A DNA stretch of 64,000 nt from Pseudomonas fluorescens (GCF_000730425.1 NZ_CP008896.1:2728001-2792000); one strand, 5' to 3'. Counted from the stretch's first letter, positions 1-8,404 are shown. A program made the numbers and translations. Notes: a model not told the origin generated them from the letters alone.

Positions 1-978
1 AAGCAAATGGTGGCGATGCTCAATGACATCGCCCAGGGCGAAGGCGACCTGACGCGCCGCCTGACCAGTGACCGCGCCGATGAACTGGGGGCGATTGCCG
101 CGGGCTTCAATACCTTCCTGATCAAGCTGCAGGGCATGATCACCCAGGTGGTCAGTTCGGTGCAGAAGGTCAGCGACTCGTCGGAGCACACCGCCGACAT
201 CGCCATCCGCACCAACCAGGGCGTGCACAAGCAAATGGTCGAAATCGACCAGGTCGCCACCGCTGTGCACGAGATGACCGCCACCGCCCAGGACGTAGCG
301 CGCAATGCCACCCAGGCCGCACAGGCTGCCACCCACGCCGACCAGGCCGCGAGCCAGGGCATGCAGATCGTGCGCGACACCTCCACGTCCATCGGCGCCC
401 TGGCCCTGGAGATCGGTAAGGCGGTGGGTGTGGTCCAGGCCCTGGCCAAGGACAGCGAGAACATCAACGCGATCCTGATTGCCATCCGCGGTATTGCCGA
501 GCAGACCAACCTGCTGGCCCTTAACGCCGCGATTGAGGCCGCGCGGGCTGGCGAACAGGGCCGGGGATTTGCGGTGGTAGCCGACGAAGTACGCAACCTG
601 GCGCAGAAAACCCAGAAGGCCACCGAAGAAATCCAGACCATGATCCAGCAATTGCAACAAGGCACGCAGGATGTAGTGCGGGTCATGGAAGACAGCCAGC
701 AGCGTACCGATGAAAGCGTGCAACACGCCGCCAAGGCTGCAAAGGCCCTGGAGACCATTACCCAGGCCGTGTCGGTGATCAATGACATGAACACGCAGAT
801 TGCCAGCGCGGCGGAGGAACAGAGCGCGGTGGCCGAGGATATCAACCGCAATGTGATCAATATCGGGCAGGTGGCCAATGAAGTGGCGGGGGGTGCGGAT
901 GAGTCCAGCGCCGCCAGTGCGGGGCTGACTCAGTTGGCGGAGCAGCAGCGGCGGTTGATCAATCAGTTCAGGGTCTAA
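1..978 (+). CDS. methyl-accepting chemotaxis protein, C-terminal part (5' end outside window)
   Basis: The reading frame is open from base 1, so the sensor domain and membrane segments lie upstream of the window. What remains is the end of a HAMP domain (first 40 or so residues, with GEGDLTRRL and a conserved DELG) and the whole cytoplasmic coiled-coil signalling domain. The hairpin tip that contacts CheA and CheW ([19 protein letters not shown], from about base 499) is canonical. The protein should transduce a ligand signal to the flagellar motor through CheA-CheY; the ligand cannot be guessed without the sensor part. No pentapeptide CheR/CheB tether is visible at the C-terminus. Confidence 0.95.
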   Translation, partial: KQMVAMLNDIAQGEGDLTRRLTSDRADELGAIAAGFNTFLIKLQGMITQVVSSVQKVSDSSEHTADIAIRTNQGVHKQMVEIDQVATAVHEMTATAQDVARNATQAAQAATHADQAASQGMQIVRDTSTSIGALALEIGKAVGVVQALAKDSENINAILIAIRGIAEQTNLLALNAAIEAARAGEQGRGFAVVADEVRNLAQKTQKATEEIQTMIQQLQQGTQDVVRVMEDSQQRTDESVQHAAKAAKALETITQAVSVINDMNTQIASAAEEQSAVAEDINRNVINIGQVANEVAGGADESSAASAGLTQLAEQQRRLINQFRV

Positions 979-1018
979 AGGTTTCGGCGCCCTTAAATCC
1001 TCCCGACAACTTCCAGGC

Positions 1019-1639
1019 TCAACCCGGGGTCAAACACTCCGGCCCATTGAGCTTCGGATCATTGACCAGGTTGGCCAGCACCCGCTCGCGCAACGCCGTG
1101 GGCTCACTGGCCAACAACCCCTGCAACACATGCAGAGGCGTCTCGGGATCCAGCCAGGCCGCCTGCCCCGCCGCATCCAGAATCAACGGCCGGCGCTGGC
1201 TCTGCGCGGCCTGGGTAACCACCGCGGCACTCAACCACACTTGCTCCTGCACTGGGTAAGCCTCCCAGATCGCCGCGAAAAACAGGGTCGAGCCCTCCCC
1301 CGGCGTCAGCCAGTACGGCCGCTTGCGCTGAGTGCCGCGCCATTCATAAAAGCCATTGGCCGGCAGCAGGCAACGGCGCAGGCGAAAAGCCTCGCGAAAC
1401 ATCGGTTGTTCCGCCAGGGTTTCGGCGCGGGCGTGGGCCGGGGTGCGGGACAGATCGGTCAGCCACGGCGGTGTCAGCCCCCAACGTGCCCGCGCCAGGG
1501 TGCGCTGGCCGTCGACGGCACGCTGGATCAGCACCGAATCATTGGGGGAAATATTCCACTGGGCCTGTTGATCCGTCGGGAAACCTGGCAAGGCAGCAAA
1601 GGCGGGGTTCCAGCGAAACAGGGCATAACGTCCACACAT
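1019..1639 (-). CDS. SRAP (HMCES/YedK) domain protein, divergent active site
   Basis: 206 residues from an ATG that places Cys2 next to the initiator Met (MCGRYALF); SRAP proteins need Cys2 exposed, so this start is preferred over the upstream in-frame TTG/GTG type starts. SRAP proteins protect abasic sites in single-stranded DNA by a Cys2 crosslink. The WGLTPPW segment, the RAET segment (residues 71-74) and GFYEW with the catalytic Glu99 are present. Two residues usually considered catalytic are not: the Asn of NARAE is His69, and the His-x-Arg-Met-Pro motif is replaced by a shortened QSQRRPLIL. It may therefore form or release the crosslink differently. Family assignment is firm; activity is uncertain. 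Confidence 0.9.
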   Translation of the reverse strand: MCGRYALFRWNPAFAALPGFPTDQQAQWNISPNDSVLIQRAVDGQRTLARARWGLTPPWLTDLSRTPAHARAETLAEQPMFREAFRLRRCLLPANGFYEWRGTQRKRPYWLTPGEGSTLFFAAIWEAYPVQEQVWLSAAVVTQAAQSQRRPLILDAAGQAAWLDPETPLHVLQGLLASEPTALRERVLANLVNDPKLNGPECLTPG

Positions 1640-1676
1640 GGGGCAACACGACTCTTGGGTAAACCGGTCGACAAGC

Positions 1677-1937
1677 CTAACAGACCAGCACGTCGGGGTA
1701 GCTGTCGGGCTCATCGCCAGGCAGTGGTTGCGCACCGATATATGCCGTGATCAGCTCGCGGGCACAGGTGGCCTGGTCGTTCTCCACTTCCAGGCCCAGC
1801 AGGCCGAAAATCGGCAGCTCACCCGTGCCACCGAGCAAGTGGCGCCCCACCAGATGAGCCGCGATGCCTTCGCTGGCAAGCATTTGTTGCAACAACTCGC
1901 CTTCCATCAGGTTTTCCGGCTCGTAGATTCGTTGCAT
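1677..1937 (-). CDS. DUF2007 family protein
   Basis: 86-residue soluble protein. The N-terminal half (RIYEPENLMEGELL, then an alpha-beta unit with EGIAAHL and GGTGELP) matches the DUF2007 'putative signal transducing protein' family, a small ferredoxin-like fold of unknown function. There are few cysteines and no membrane segment. The ATG is preceded by GGAGG at 5-6 bases. It lies 37 bp upstream of the SRAP gene and just downstream of the CPXCG gene on the same strand, so the three may be co-transcribed. No function can be inferred. Confidence 0.85.
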   Translation of the reverse strand: MQRIYEPENLMEGELLQQMLASEGIAAHLVGRHLLGGTGELPIFGLLGLEVENDQATCARELITAYIGAQPLPGDEPDSYPDVLVC

Positions 1938-1952
1938 GGCCGCCTCCCCCCT

Positions 1953-2135
1953 TTATTCATTTTCACTGCGCACTTCGAGCATCCATTCGTCACCGTGAAC
2001 CTGCAGGTCGAAAACGATCGGCCGACAGCACACCTGGCAGTCTTCTATATAGTTCTGGTCACCACCGGACAAATCCACGGTTGTCTCGATCTGTTCACCA
2101 CAATAAGGACAATCGTACAGCGCAGCTTCGAGCAT
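1953..2135 (-). CDS. CPXCG-motif cysteine-rich protein
   Basis: 60-residue protein with two Cys pairs, C9-x2-C12 (CPYC) and C33-x2-C36, spaced as in a zinc ribbon. This is the CPXCG cysteine-rich family found in gammaproteobacteria; its role is unknown. The ATG at 2135 is chosen because it has GGGAG eight bases upstream and because family members start just before the first Cys pair; an in-frame ATG at 2204 would add 23 residues unlike the family. It is the first gene of a likely three-gene minus-strand unit with the DUF2007 and SRAP genes. Confidence 0.85.
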   Translation of the reverse strand: MLEAALYDCPYCGEQIETTVDLSGGDQNYIEDCQVCCRPIVFDLQVHGDEWMLEVRSENE

Positions 2136-2275
2136 CGCGGTCTCCCAAGTGACTTGTGCGTATAATCGCCGGTCTATTTGCAGGGCTTTTTCGTTTGATG
2201 CCATTTGTTCAGACCCCGCCCTGTCACTTATCGATCCAAACCTTTACTTACCCTAGCCGTTTCTAACAAGAGAGC

Positions 2276-3442
2276 ATGATGGGCGAATTCGATACCATCC
2301 GACCTTACAACGACAGCGAAGTCCCGGCAGTGCTGGCCCGGCTGTTCAGTGACAAGGCCTTTCTGGACATCCTGACCCACTTTCGCTTCCCGCGCTTTGC
2401 CGGTGCCTTTGGCTGGCTGCTCAAGCCGCTGATCGCCCAGAAGCTGCGCCGTGAGTTCGCCGGTGTCACCACCGTCGCCACCTTGCAGGACAAAGTCGAG
2501 TTTTACGTCGACCACACCATTGATCGGGCGACCGACGGCGTCACCTATACCGGGGTCGAGCAGCTCAAGTCCGGCACAGCCTATGTGTTTCTGGCCAACC
2601 ACCGCGACATCGTGATGGACCCGGCCTTCGTCAACTATGCGGTGTACCACGCCGGCCTGCCAACACCGCGCATTGCCATCGGTGACAACCTGCTGCAGAA
2701 GCCGTTTGTCAGCGACCTGATGCGCCTGAACAAGAGTTTTATCGTGCATCGCTCCATCACCGGGCGGCGCGAGAAAATGGCGGCTTATCAGTTACTGTCG
2801 GCCTACATCAACCATTCGATCCGCAACGACTGCCAGTCGATCTGGATCGCCCAGGCCGAAGGCCGCGCCAAGGATGGGGATGATCGCACCGAATCGGCGA
2901 TCCTCAAGATGTTCCATATGAGCCGCAAGGACGAACCGTTCGCCGAAGTCATCCTGTCGCTGAACCTGACCCCGGTGTCCATCAGCTACGAATACGACCC
3001 ATGCGACGCGGCCAAGGCTCGCGAGTTGTATATCCGCGCCACCACCGGCACCTACGCCAAGGCGCCAGGTGAAGATGACGTAAGCATTGCCCTGGGCATT
3101 ACCGGCTACAAGGGTCGGGTCCATATCAACTTTGCACTGCCCATCACCGAGCGCTTTGAAGACACCAAGCTGTTGGCCATCGAGATGGATCGGCAGATTC
3201 TTGGCGGGTATCGGCTGTTTCCAGTGCATTACCTGGCATATGCACAGTGGAGCGACGCGGACCCGCAATTGCAGGTGCCGGCGGCGGCCGAGGTATTCCC
3301 GACCGATGAGCTGGCCAAGGCGAAAGCGGAGTGGGAGCGACGGCTCAATGCCTGCCCGGCGGAACACCGTCCGTATCTGGTGCTGCAATATGCGACGCCG
3401 GTGCGCAATCAGTATCGGGTCAAAGCCGGGATTCCCCTCTAA
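2276..3442 (+). CDS. PlsC-like 1-acyl-glycerol-3-phosphate acyltransferase family protein
   Basis: 388 residues. The central part has the acyltransferase signature: NHRDIVMD (residues 108-115), then a basic NKSFIVHR block and AEGRAKDGDD, equivalent to motifs I, II and III of PlsC/GPAT enzymes. The His-to-Asp spacing is HX5D rather than the usual HX4D. The length exceeds PlsC (about 250) because of extra N- and C-terminal segments. It probably acylates a glycerophospholipid or related acceptor at the inner membrane; the substrate is unknown. No strong transmembrane helix is seen. Two adjacent ATGs start it after AAGAGAG. Confidence 0.8.
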   Translation: MMGEFDTIRPYNDSEVPAVLARLFSDKAFLDILTHFRFPRFAGAFGWLLKPLIAQKLRREFAGVTTVATLQDKVEFYVDHTIDRATDGVTYTGVEQLKSGTAYVFLANHRDIVMDPAFVNYAVYHAGLPTPRIAIGDNLLQKPFVSDLMRLNKSFIVHRSITGRREKMAAYQLLSAYINHSIRNDCQSIWIAQAEGRAKDGDDRTESAILKMFHMSRKDEPFAEVILSLNLTPVSISYEYDPCDAAKARELYIRATTGTYAKAPGEDDVSIALGITGYKGRVHINFALPITERFEDTKLLAIEMDRQILGGYRLFPVHYLAYAQWSDADPQLQVPAAAEVFPTDELAKAKAEWERRLNACPAEHRPYLVLQYATPVRNQYRVKAGIPL

Positions 3443-3460
3443 ACAACACGGCGCAATCAA

Positions 3461-3490
3461 CTGTAGGCGCTGGCTTGCCAGCGCCTACAG
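3461..3490. repeat. REP element (perfect hairpin)
   Basis: A 30 bp perfect palindrome with 14 bp arms (CTGTAGGCGCTGGC) and a TT loop, sitting between two convergent genes. It belongs to the P. fluorescens REP family (TGTAGGNGC...GCNCCTACA) found about ten times in this window. It can also act as an mRNA 3' end hairpin. Confidence 0.9.
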
Positions 3491-3505
3491 TTGCTTTGGC
3501 GAGCT

Positions 3506-3763
3506 TTACAGTCGGGTGCTGGCCCAGGACAGCAGCAGTGCCAGGGCCAGACAGGCAAAGGCGATGCGGTAGCCGAGGCGATGGCTGCGCTCGGTACGCA
3601 CATCCAGAAACAACATCGGCTGATCAATCGCCCGATCTTCACTTTGCGCGGCGAGCCGGGCCATCGCCCGCTGCTCCCGCAGACGGGTTACAAACAGCAA
3701 CCCGGCGCCTGGGCAGGCAATCAACAATGCAGTGGTGTTTAGCAGTAATGCCGGCAGCGACAT
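3506..3763 (-). CDS. small two-helix membrane protein, unknown function
   Basis: 85 residues with a hydrophobic helix at about 1-25 (SLPALLLNTTALLIA) and a second at about 65-82 (IAFACLALALLLSW), separated by a charged region with RLREQRAMARLAAQSEDRA. This suggests a small inner-membrane protein with a soluble middle loop. The ATG at 3763 has GAGG six bases upstream, which decides it against an ATG 15 codons earlier. It converges with the acyltransferase gene. I do not recognise a family. Confidence 0.65.
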   Translation of the reverse strand: MSLPALLLNTTALLIACPGAGLLFVTRLREQRAMARLAAQSEDRAIDQPMLFLDVRTERSHRLGYRIAFACLALALLLSWASTRL

Positions 3764-3884
3764 CAAAAACCTCGATGCAACAGTGACCAGGTATCTATCC
3801 AGATACAAACCTGGACGATCTGCGCCCTCCTGCGCACCACAGCTCCCTCCCCCATTGACGGCTAATGTATCGAGTAATTTACAG

Positions 3885-3906
3885 CGTCACCTGAACGTCA
3901 CCTTAA
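3885..3906 (+). promoter_or_regulatory. tandem 11-bp direct repeat, OmpR/PhoB-type operator candidate
   Basis: CGTCACCTGAA followed directly by CGTCACCTTAA: two 11-base units with one mismatch, 40 bp before the 69-codon gene. An 11 bp period with a GTCA core is the layout used by PhoB/OmpR-class response regulators. It is a candidate only. Confidence 0.35.
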
Positions 3907-3946
3907 CAAGCCACTCTGTTGCCCTTCGAACATCCGGGAGCTTGTC

Positions 3947-4156
3947 ATGTTGCACGCGCAGAACCAGGATCGGCTGTACCTGATCGCCCCAAGCGATGAG
4001 CAAGAGGCGCTGGTCGGCGCACTGGCATTCAATGTCCAGGACCGGCACTGGCTGGTGTATTGCGCCCTCGGCGGGCATCAGCATGCCGACCTGCCGGAGC
4101 TGGACCTATCGACTGGGGTGAGTGTGCTGAACTTTTATGTCGAAACAGCGGCATGA
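3947..4156 (+). CDS. small conserved-looking protein, unknown function
   Basis: 69 residues (MLHAQNQDRLYLIAP...), soluble, mixed alpha-beta pattern with SDEQEALVGALAF in the middle. The ATG follows GGGAG at a normal distance and a rho-independent terminator follows the stop by about 14 bp, so it looks like a complete one-gene unit. A tandem 11 bp repeat lies just upstream. I do not recognise a family and infer no function. Confidence 0.6.
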   Translation: MLHAQNQDRLYLIAPSDEQEALVGALAFNVQDRHWLVYCALGGHQHADLPELDLSTGVSVLNFYVETAA

Positions 4157-4169
4157 ACGCCACAGACAC

Positions 4170-4205
4170 AAAAAAGCCGGGCCCGTGACTGGGCCCGGCT
4201 TTTTT
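4170..4205. terminator. bidirectional rho-independent terminator
   Basis: A-run, GCCGGGCCC stem, GTGACT loop, GGGCCCGGC and T-run. It lies between the convergent 69-codon gene (plus) and the YajG lipoprotein gene (minus) and can serve both. Confidence 0.95.
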
Positions 4206-4213
4206 ACAAGCGA

Positions 4214-4801
4214 TTACTGCGAGCTGAGGATCTGGCCGATGCTGGGATCCTTGAACAGGCGCGTCAGGGCATCACTCAATACGTCACTGACCAGCTTGGT
4301 GTTGGTTTCCTGGTTTGGCGCCATGCCGAAGCGCTGGTCCAGGGACGCAGCGTAACGGCCACTGTAGCGGCGGTTCCCCGCCGATACATCAGAGCGGAAG
4401 GTCGCGCCGATGGTGGCCTCGGTCACGTACAGGCCTTCCTTGGGCGACTGGTACTTCAACTCGGCCAGGGTCACGGTCAACTGCGGCGCGCCTGGCGAGT
4501 TACTGGTCGGGGTGAAGCCCAGCAGGCGCACGGCCGCTTCGGCCTGGGCTTGCAGCTTGGGCAGTACATCGGCACCGGTCACCGTGATGGCACTGGTTTC
4601 CGGGTACAGGCCGCCACGGGTGCCCAGGGTTGGCGACGGACGACCATCAACCACACGCACCGAGACCGGCTGGCCATGGCCCACGGGCGCCAATTGGGTG
4701 GTGAGCTTAGGTTGCGGGCTGAGTTGCTGCGGGCTGTGGGCGCAGCCAACCAGGGTCAAGCTGGTCACAGTGATCAAACCGAACAACAGGCGTTGCAACA
4801 T
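4214..4801 (-). CDS. yajG: YajG family lipoprotein
   Basis: 195 residues with a lipoprotein signal: a hydrophobic stretch ending in LVGC with lipidated Cys20, followed by AHSPQQLSP. The mature part (VRVVDGRP, LGTRGG, AAVRLLGF, LTVTLAELKY) fits the YajG/DUF4136-like outer-membrane lipoprotein family of unknown function. The ATG at 4801 is chosen because it creates the signal peptide and has GGAGAG upstream; the frame is open much further 5' but that part is unlike any signal or family. The position next to a lipoprotein-type terminator suggests a monocistronic gene. Confidence 0.85.
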   Translation of the reverse strand: MLQRLLFGLITVTSLTLVGCAHSPQQLSPQPKLTTQLAPVGHGQPVSVRVVDGRPSPTLGTRGGLYPETSAITVTGADVLPKLQAQAEAAVRLLGFTPTSNSPGAPQLTVTLAELKYQSPKEGLYVTEATIGATFRSDVSAGNRRYSGRYAASLDQRFGMAPNQETNTKLVSDVLSDALTRLFKDPSIGQILSSQ

Positions 4802-4970
4802 GCTTTTCTCTCCAGAATTCAGGTACCGACAGCCCGGCAGTATAGCGGCCCGTCGCGGCCGGGAACTAGGGCCAGTTGCAACGTCAGACCCAGGCCGCCT
4901 GCTGCCGTTCAGTGTCACCGATATGTCATGCCGGGCTGGCATGCTTGCCCCCATTATCAGGAGGCCAACC

Positions 4971-5207
4971 ATGCTCAATTTTCTCTGGCGCTTTTTCGCT
5001 GCCACGCCCGCCCATCGCAACTTTGCCCTGCTCGACCAGCAAGGTCGCTGCCAGGCGTTCAAGCAGTGCCGCCAACCACCTGTAGGTGAGGGTTGGGTCG
5101 AAGTCCAGGAGATCCGCCTGAGTTGGATGCACCATCCCCTGCCCGCCCGCGCCCGCATCAGCCCGCGCCGCGCACGGTCATCGCACCGCCTGCCGTTGAC
5201 CGCCTGA
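4971..5207 (+). CDS. small protein, unknown function
   Basis: 78 residues starting MLNFLWRFFAATPAHRNFALLD, with an ideal AGGAGG seven bases before the ATG. The text QGRCQAFKQC...GEGWVEVQEIRLSWMH reads like a real small domain; the C-terminal 20 residues are Arg/Pro-rich and low complexity. I have a recollection of similar hypothetical proteins in Pseudomonas but assign no function. The frame is open further upstream over the yajG promoter, which is not taken as coding. Confidence 0.65.
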   Translation: MLNFLWRFFAATPAHRNFALLDQQGRCQAFKQCRQPPVGEGWVEVQEIRLSWMHHPLPARARISPRRARSSHRLPLTA

Positions 5208-5939
5208 CCGAAGCGCTAATAAAAGTCATAAAACACGTCCATTTCCCCGCAGTTCTTCGCTACAATCTCCCCCCGATTATAAGGACGTCTCCTGATCGGG
5301 CCTCGCAGCATCGCTAATGCCCAGGTATTAGCTCCCCCGCACCGCCCACAGAGAGCCGCCCACACAGATCGAGTGAAGCTGGCGAGCTGGCTGTTTTGTC
5401 TGCAAACCTGCGCCTTTACCGAATCTGCCAGAGCTGCCATTGCGCTCGGCCACTTGAGTTGTTTGCCCGTTATGCCGCGTGTCGGCAGTGGTTTCGGGCC
5501 AGGTGCCAGGCTGGGGCAGCCCTTTTTTGAGGTTCACGTCTTCAAAAGAGCGTGAAAAAACGGGTTTTCACAACTTCACAAGAGTGTGGCGAGCAAATGA
5601 ATAGTTTTGCGTTTGTACAAGCACCATCAACGTCTGGCACTGCCCAACCACACAGGACCGAGTACTCCTCAAAAAACGGAGTTTGAAGCCTGTCCGCTAC
5701 GGATTTGGTTGCACGATCGGACGTACTTGACCATAAGTCGAATTGCCACAGGGGCCCTGAAATGCGTTCATATGCAGATAAGGCCTGGTCGGCAGCGTCC
5801 GCTGAAGTTGCAAAAAAATTGCGAAGAATCGGACATGGCGATCCTGGCCATGGGTAACCTGGGGCATCACGTGAACCGCCCCGTCACTCCTGGCAGCCAT
5901 GCCGTCAATTTGGTGCTGCAGATTTTGGAGACGCGTTAA
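5208..5939. other. 730 bp region upstream of mqo without a convincing gene
   Basis: No open frame here has a good start site plus Pseudomonas codon use. It holds several repeats: an inverted repeat GCTAAT-N8-ATTAGC (5313-5332), a pair of near-identical 14-mers (5541-5554 and 5575-5588, two differences), and between them GTGAAAA-N6-TTTTCAC (5552-5571). A 110-codon open frame (5607-5939) ends on the base before the mqo ATG; its last in-frame ATG region (from 5835) could encode a short leader. I read the region as a long regulatory leader of mqo. Confidence 0.55.
5552..5571. repeat. inverted repeat in mqo upstream region
   Basis: GTGAAAA and TTTTCAC arms of 7 bp around a 6 base spacer, embedded in two direct repeats (TTCAAAAGAGCGTG and TTCACAAGAGTGTG) 34 bp apart. 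The cluster looks like a binding site for a dimeric regulator. Confidence 0.5.
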
Positions 5940-7448
5940 ATGGCGCATAACGAAGCAGTCGACGTAGTACTGGTAGGTGCGGGCATCATGAGTGCCACCC
6001 TCGCCGTACTGCTCAAGGAGCTCGACCCCGGACTCAAGCTGGAAGTCGTTGAGCTGATGGATTCGGGTGCAGCAGAGAGTTCCAACCCGTGGAACAACGC
6101 CGGTACCGGCCACGCCGGGCTGTGCGAGCTGAACTACACCCCGCAGGCTGGCGATGGTTCCATCGACATCAAGAAAGCCGTGCACATCAACACCCAGTTC
6201 GAGGTATCGAAGCAGTTCTGGGCGTACCTGACCAAAAAAGGCACCTTTGGCTCCTCCAGGTCCTTTATCAGTCCAGTGCCGCACCTGAGCTTCGTACAGG
6301 GCGAAAAAGGTGTGTCGTTCCTCAAGAAGCGCTTTGAAACCCTCAGCCAGCATCATGCATTCTCGGATATGCACTACACCGAAGACCGTGCAGAAATGGC
6401 CGAGTGGATGCCGTTGATGATGCCAGGCCGCCCGGCTGACGAAAAAATCGCCGCGACCCGCGTGATGAACGGTACCGACGTCAACTTCGGCGCCCTGACC
6501 AACCAATTGCTGGCGCACCTGAGCAGCTCGCCGGATGCCCAGGTCAAGTACAGCAAGCGCGTCACCGGCCTCAAGCGCAATGGCGCTGGCTGGACCGTGA
6601 GCATCAAGGACGTTAACAGCGGCAACACCCGCCATGTCGACGCCAAGTTCGTGTTCCTCGGCGCCGGTGGCGCGGCCCTGCCGCTGCTGCAAGCGTCGGG
6701 TATCGAAGAAAGCAAAGGTTTTGGTGGCTTCCCGGTCAGCGGCCAGTGGCTGCGTTGCGACAACCCCGAAGTGGTCAAGCAGCACCAGGCCAAGGTCTAC
6801 AGCCAGGCGGCCGTGGGTTCGCCACCGATGTCGGTGCCGCACCTAGACACCCGCGTGGTGGATGGCAAGAAGTCCCTGTTGTTCGGGCCATACGCCGGCT
6901 TCACCACCAAGTTCCTCAAGTTCGGTTCGTTCCTTGACCTGCCCATGTCGATTCGCCTCGGCAATATCGGCCCGATGCTGGCCGTGGCACGGGACAACAT
7001 GGACTTGACCAAGTACCTGGTCAGCGAAGTGATGCAGTCCATGGAGCAGCGCCTGGAATCCCTGCGCCGCTTCTACCCCGAGGCGAAAGCCGAGGACTGG
7101 CGCCTGGAAGTGGCCGGCCAACGGGTGCAGATCATCAAGAAAGACCCGAAGAAAGGCGGCGTGCTGCAATTCGGTACCGAGCTGGTCGCGGCGAAAGACG
7201 GCTCGCTGGCCGCGCTGCTGGGCGCCTCCCCCGGTGCTTCGGTGACGGTTTCGATCATGCTGGAACTGATCGAGCGCTGCTTCCCGGCCCAGGCCGCCGG
7301 CGAGTGGGCAGCCAAGCTGCAGGAAATCTTCCCGGCCCGGGAAAAAGTCCTGGAGACCGATGCCGAGCTGTATCGCAAGATCAGCGTGCAGAACAACATC
7401 AGCCTGGAGCTGGTTGAGCAAGGCAGCGAGGCCCAAACCTACGCTTGA
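5940..7448 (+). CDS. mqo: malate:quinone oxidoreductase
   Basis: 502 residues, normal for Mqo. It oxidises malate to oxaloacetate with electrons passed to the quinone pool, replacing or supplementing NAD-malate dehydrogenase in Pseudomonas. An N-terminal FAD-binding motif ([17 protein letters not shown]) and the [23 protein letters not shown] region typical of Mqo are visible. It is a peripheral inner-membrane protein. The ATG follows GGAG. A long upstream region and a strong terminator downstream make it a single-gene unit. Pseudomonads usually have more than one mqo; this position matches mqoB of PAO1 by neighbourhood. Confidence 0.97.
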   Translation: MAHNEAVDVVLVGAGIMSATLAVLLKELDPGLKLEVVELMDSGAAESSNPWNNAGTGHAGLCELNYTPQAGDGSIDIKKAVHINTQFEVSKQFWAYLTKKGTFGSSRSFISPVPHLSFVQGEKGVSFLKKRFETLSQHHAFSDMHYTEDRAEMAEWMPLMMPGRPADEKIAATRVMNGTDVNFGALTNQLLAHLSSSPDAQVKYSKRVTGLKRNGAGWTVSIKDVNSGNTRHVDAKFVFLGAGGAALPLLQASGIEESKGFGGFPVSGQWLRCDNPEVVKQHQAKVYSQAAVGSPPMSVPHLDTRVVDGKKSLLFGPYAGFTTKFLKFGSFLDLPMSIRLGNIGPMLAVARDNMDLTKYLVSEVMQSMEQRLESLRRFYPEAKAEDWRLEVAGQRVQIIKKDPKKGGVLQFGTELVAAKDGSLAALLGASPGASVTVSIMLELIERCFPAQAAGEWAAKLQEIFPAREKVLETDAELYRKISVQNNISLELVEQGSEAQTYA

Positions 7449-7453
7449 GCCCC

Positions 7454-7481
7454 TGTAGGAGCGAGCTTGCTCGCGCCTACA
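7454..7481. repeat. REP element
   Basis: 28 bp imperfect palindrome TGTAGGAGCGAGC-TT-GCTCGCGCCTACA (one mismatch), 5 bp after the mqo stop. Confidence 0.85.
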
Positions 7482-7492
7482 CAAGGGCCATG

Positions 7493-7533
7493 AAAAACGC
7501 CCCGCTCTCGTGCTGAGAGCGGGGCGTTTTTTT
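7493..7533. terminator. bidirectional rho-independent terminator
   Basis: AAAAACGCCCCGCTCTC, loop GTGCT, GAGAGCGGGGCG and a run of seven T, between convergent mqo and the PA4642-family gene. It can end both transcripts. Confidence 0.97.
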
Positions 7534-7544
7534 GCCTGGGTGAT

Positions 7545-7832
7545 TCAGCCGCGGGCGATTTTGATCAGCTCGATGTACTCATCCGCGTTGCGCTGGTCCT
7601 TGATCAGGTCCACGAAGGTCTGGCCATGCTCATCCTTGCCGTCGAGATCCAGCCCGGCTTCCTTGAAAAAGCCCAGGAACCGCTCGAAATCGTCGATGCG
7701 CAAGCCGCGATAGGCCTTGATCAGTTTATGCAGGGAAGGAGAAGTGGCGTCGACCGGTTCAAAATCCAGGAACAGCTTGATCTGATCGTCGCCGATCTCG
7801 TCACCAATCACTTGTTTCTTATCTTTACGCAT
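7545..7832 (-). CDS. PA4642 family protein
   Basis: 95 residues, very charged and probably soluble (MRKDKKQVIGDEIGDDQIKLFLD). The middle (KLIKAYRGLRIDDFERFLGFF, then GLDLDGKDEHGQT) matches the uncharacterised Pseudomonas PA4642-like family, which is usually next to mqo. The start at 7832 is chosen because the longer in-frame form runs through a REP element. Function unknown. Confidence 0.85.
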   Translation of the reverse strand: MRKDKKQVIGDEIGDDQIKLFLDFEPVDATSPSLHKLIKAYRGLRIDDFERFLGFFKEAGLDLDGKDEHGQTFVDLIKDQRNADEYIELIKIARG

Positions 7833-7895
7833 TGCCGACTCCAGCCTGCAGACATGTACACGGGAGTGGAAGTCTACCTGCGGGACTCGCGCTTG

Positions 7896-7923
7896 TGTAG
7901 GAGCCGGCTTGCCGGCTCCTACA
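7896..7923. repeat. REP element (perfect hairpin)
   Basis: TGTAGGAGCCGGC-TT-GCCGGCTCCTACA, 13 bp perfect arms, between two minus-strand genes. Confidence 0.92.
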
Positions 7924-7933
7924 GAGCAATTGG

Positions 7934-8401
7934 TCAATCGAACTGGGCCAGCATCCAGCGATGGTACTCAGCCGTGCCGGCCTCGCCCTCACGGGGTGCC
8001 CAGCTCGCCAGTTCACCCTCGCCTACCGGGCGATAAGGCCCGGCCTTACACTCGAACATTACGCTGTCGGGCTCAAGCACGACCAGGCTGTGGAAAACAC
8101 CGGGCGATAGATCAACCCCCAGGCAATCTCCACCCGCCTGCAAGACTCGCCGCTCCAGGATTTCGCCTGACTCGCTGAAAACCAGAATGCCCAGGCGCCC
8201 CTTGAGTACCAGCAAGGTCTCGGCTTTGTCAGCGGTAAGGTGGCGATGGGGCTGCACATAGGTGTGTGGCTGCAAACCGACAGCCATGCGATGGCACGGC
8301 TCTTCCATCTGGTGGAAATTGACGTTCTGCCGGCCGCGGGGGTTGCTGGCGGCTTTCTCGGCCAATTCGGCAAACAACGACTGATCAAGAAAACGCGCCA
8401 T
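7934..8401 (-). CDS. WbuC family cupin-fold metalloprotein
   Basis: 155 residues with a cupin core: PHRHLTADKAETLLVLKG (metal His pair and the first cupin motif) and SPGVFHSLVVLEP (second motif His). The C-terminal FECKAGPYRP is typical of WbuC-type proteins, which were first seen in O-antigen clusters but here stand outside one. It ends 3 bp before the hpt stop region on the same strand and so may be co-transcribed with hpt. The substrate is unknown. Confidence 0.85.
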   Translation of the reverse strand: MARFLDQSLFAELAEKAASNPRGRQNVNFHQMEEPCHRMAVGLQPHTYVQPHRHLTADKAETLLVLKGRLGILVFSESGEILERRVLQAGGDCLGVDLSPGVFHSLVVLEPDSVMFECKAGPYRPVGEGELASWAPREGEAGTAEYHRWMLAQFD

Positions 8402-8404
8402 GGT

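Noticed and set aside
5373..5555. 60-codon GTG frame upstream of mqo
   Set aside because: Uses rare AGA and AGG codons, no good SD, and runs into the direct-repeat cluster.
5697..6842. 381-codon frame on the minus strand over the mqo start
   Set aside because: Antisense shadow of mqo; no start signal, no domain.
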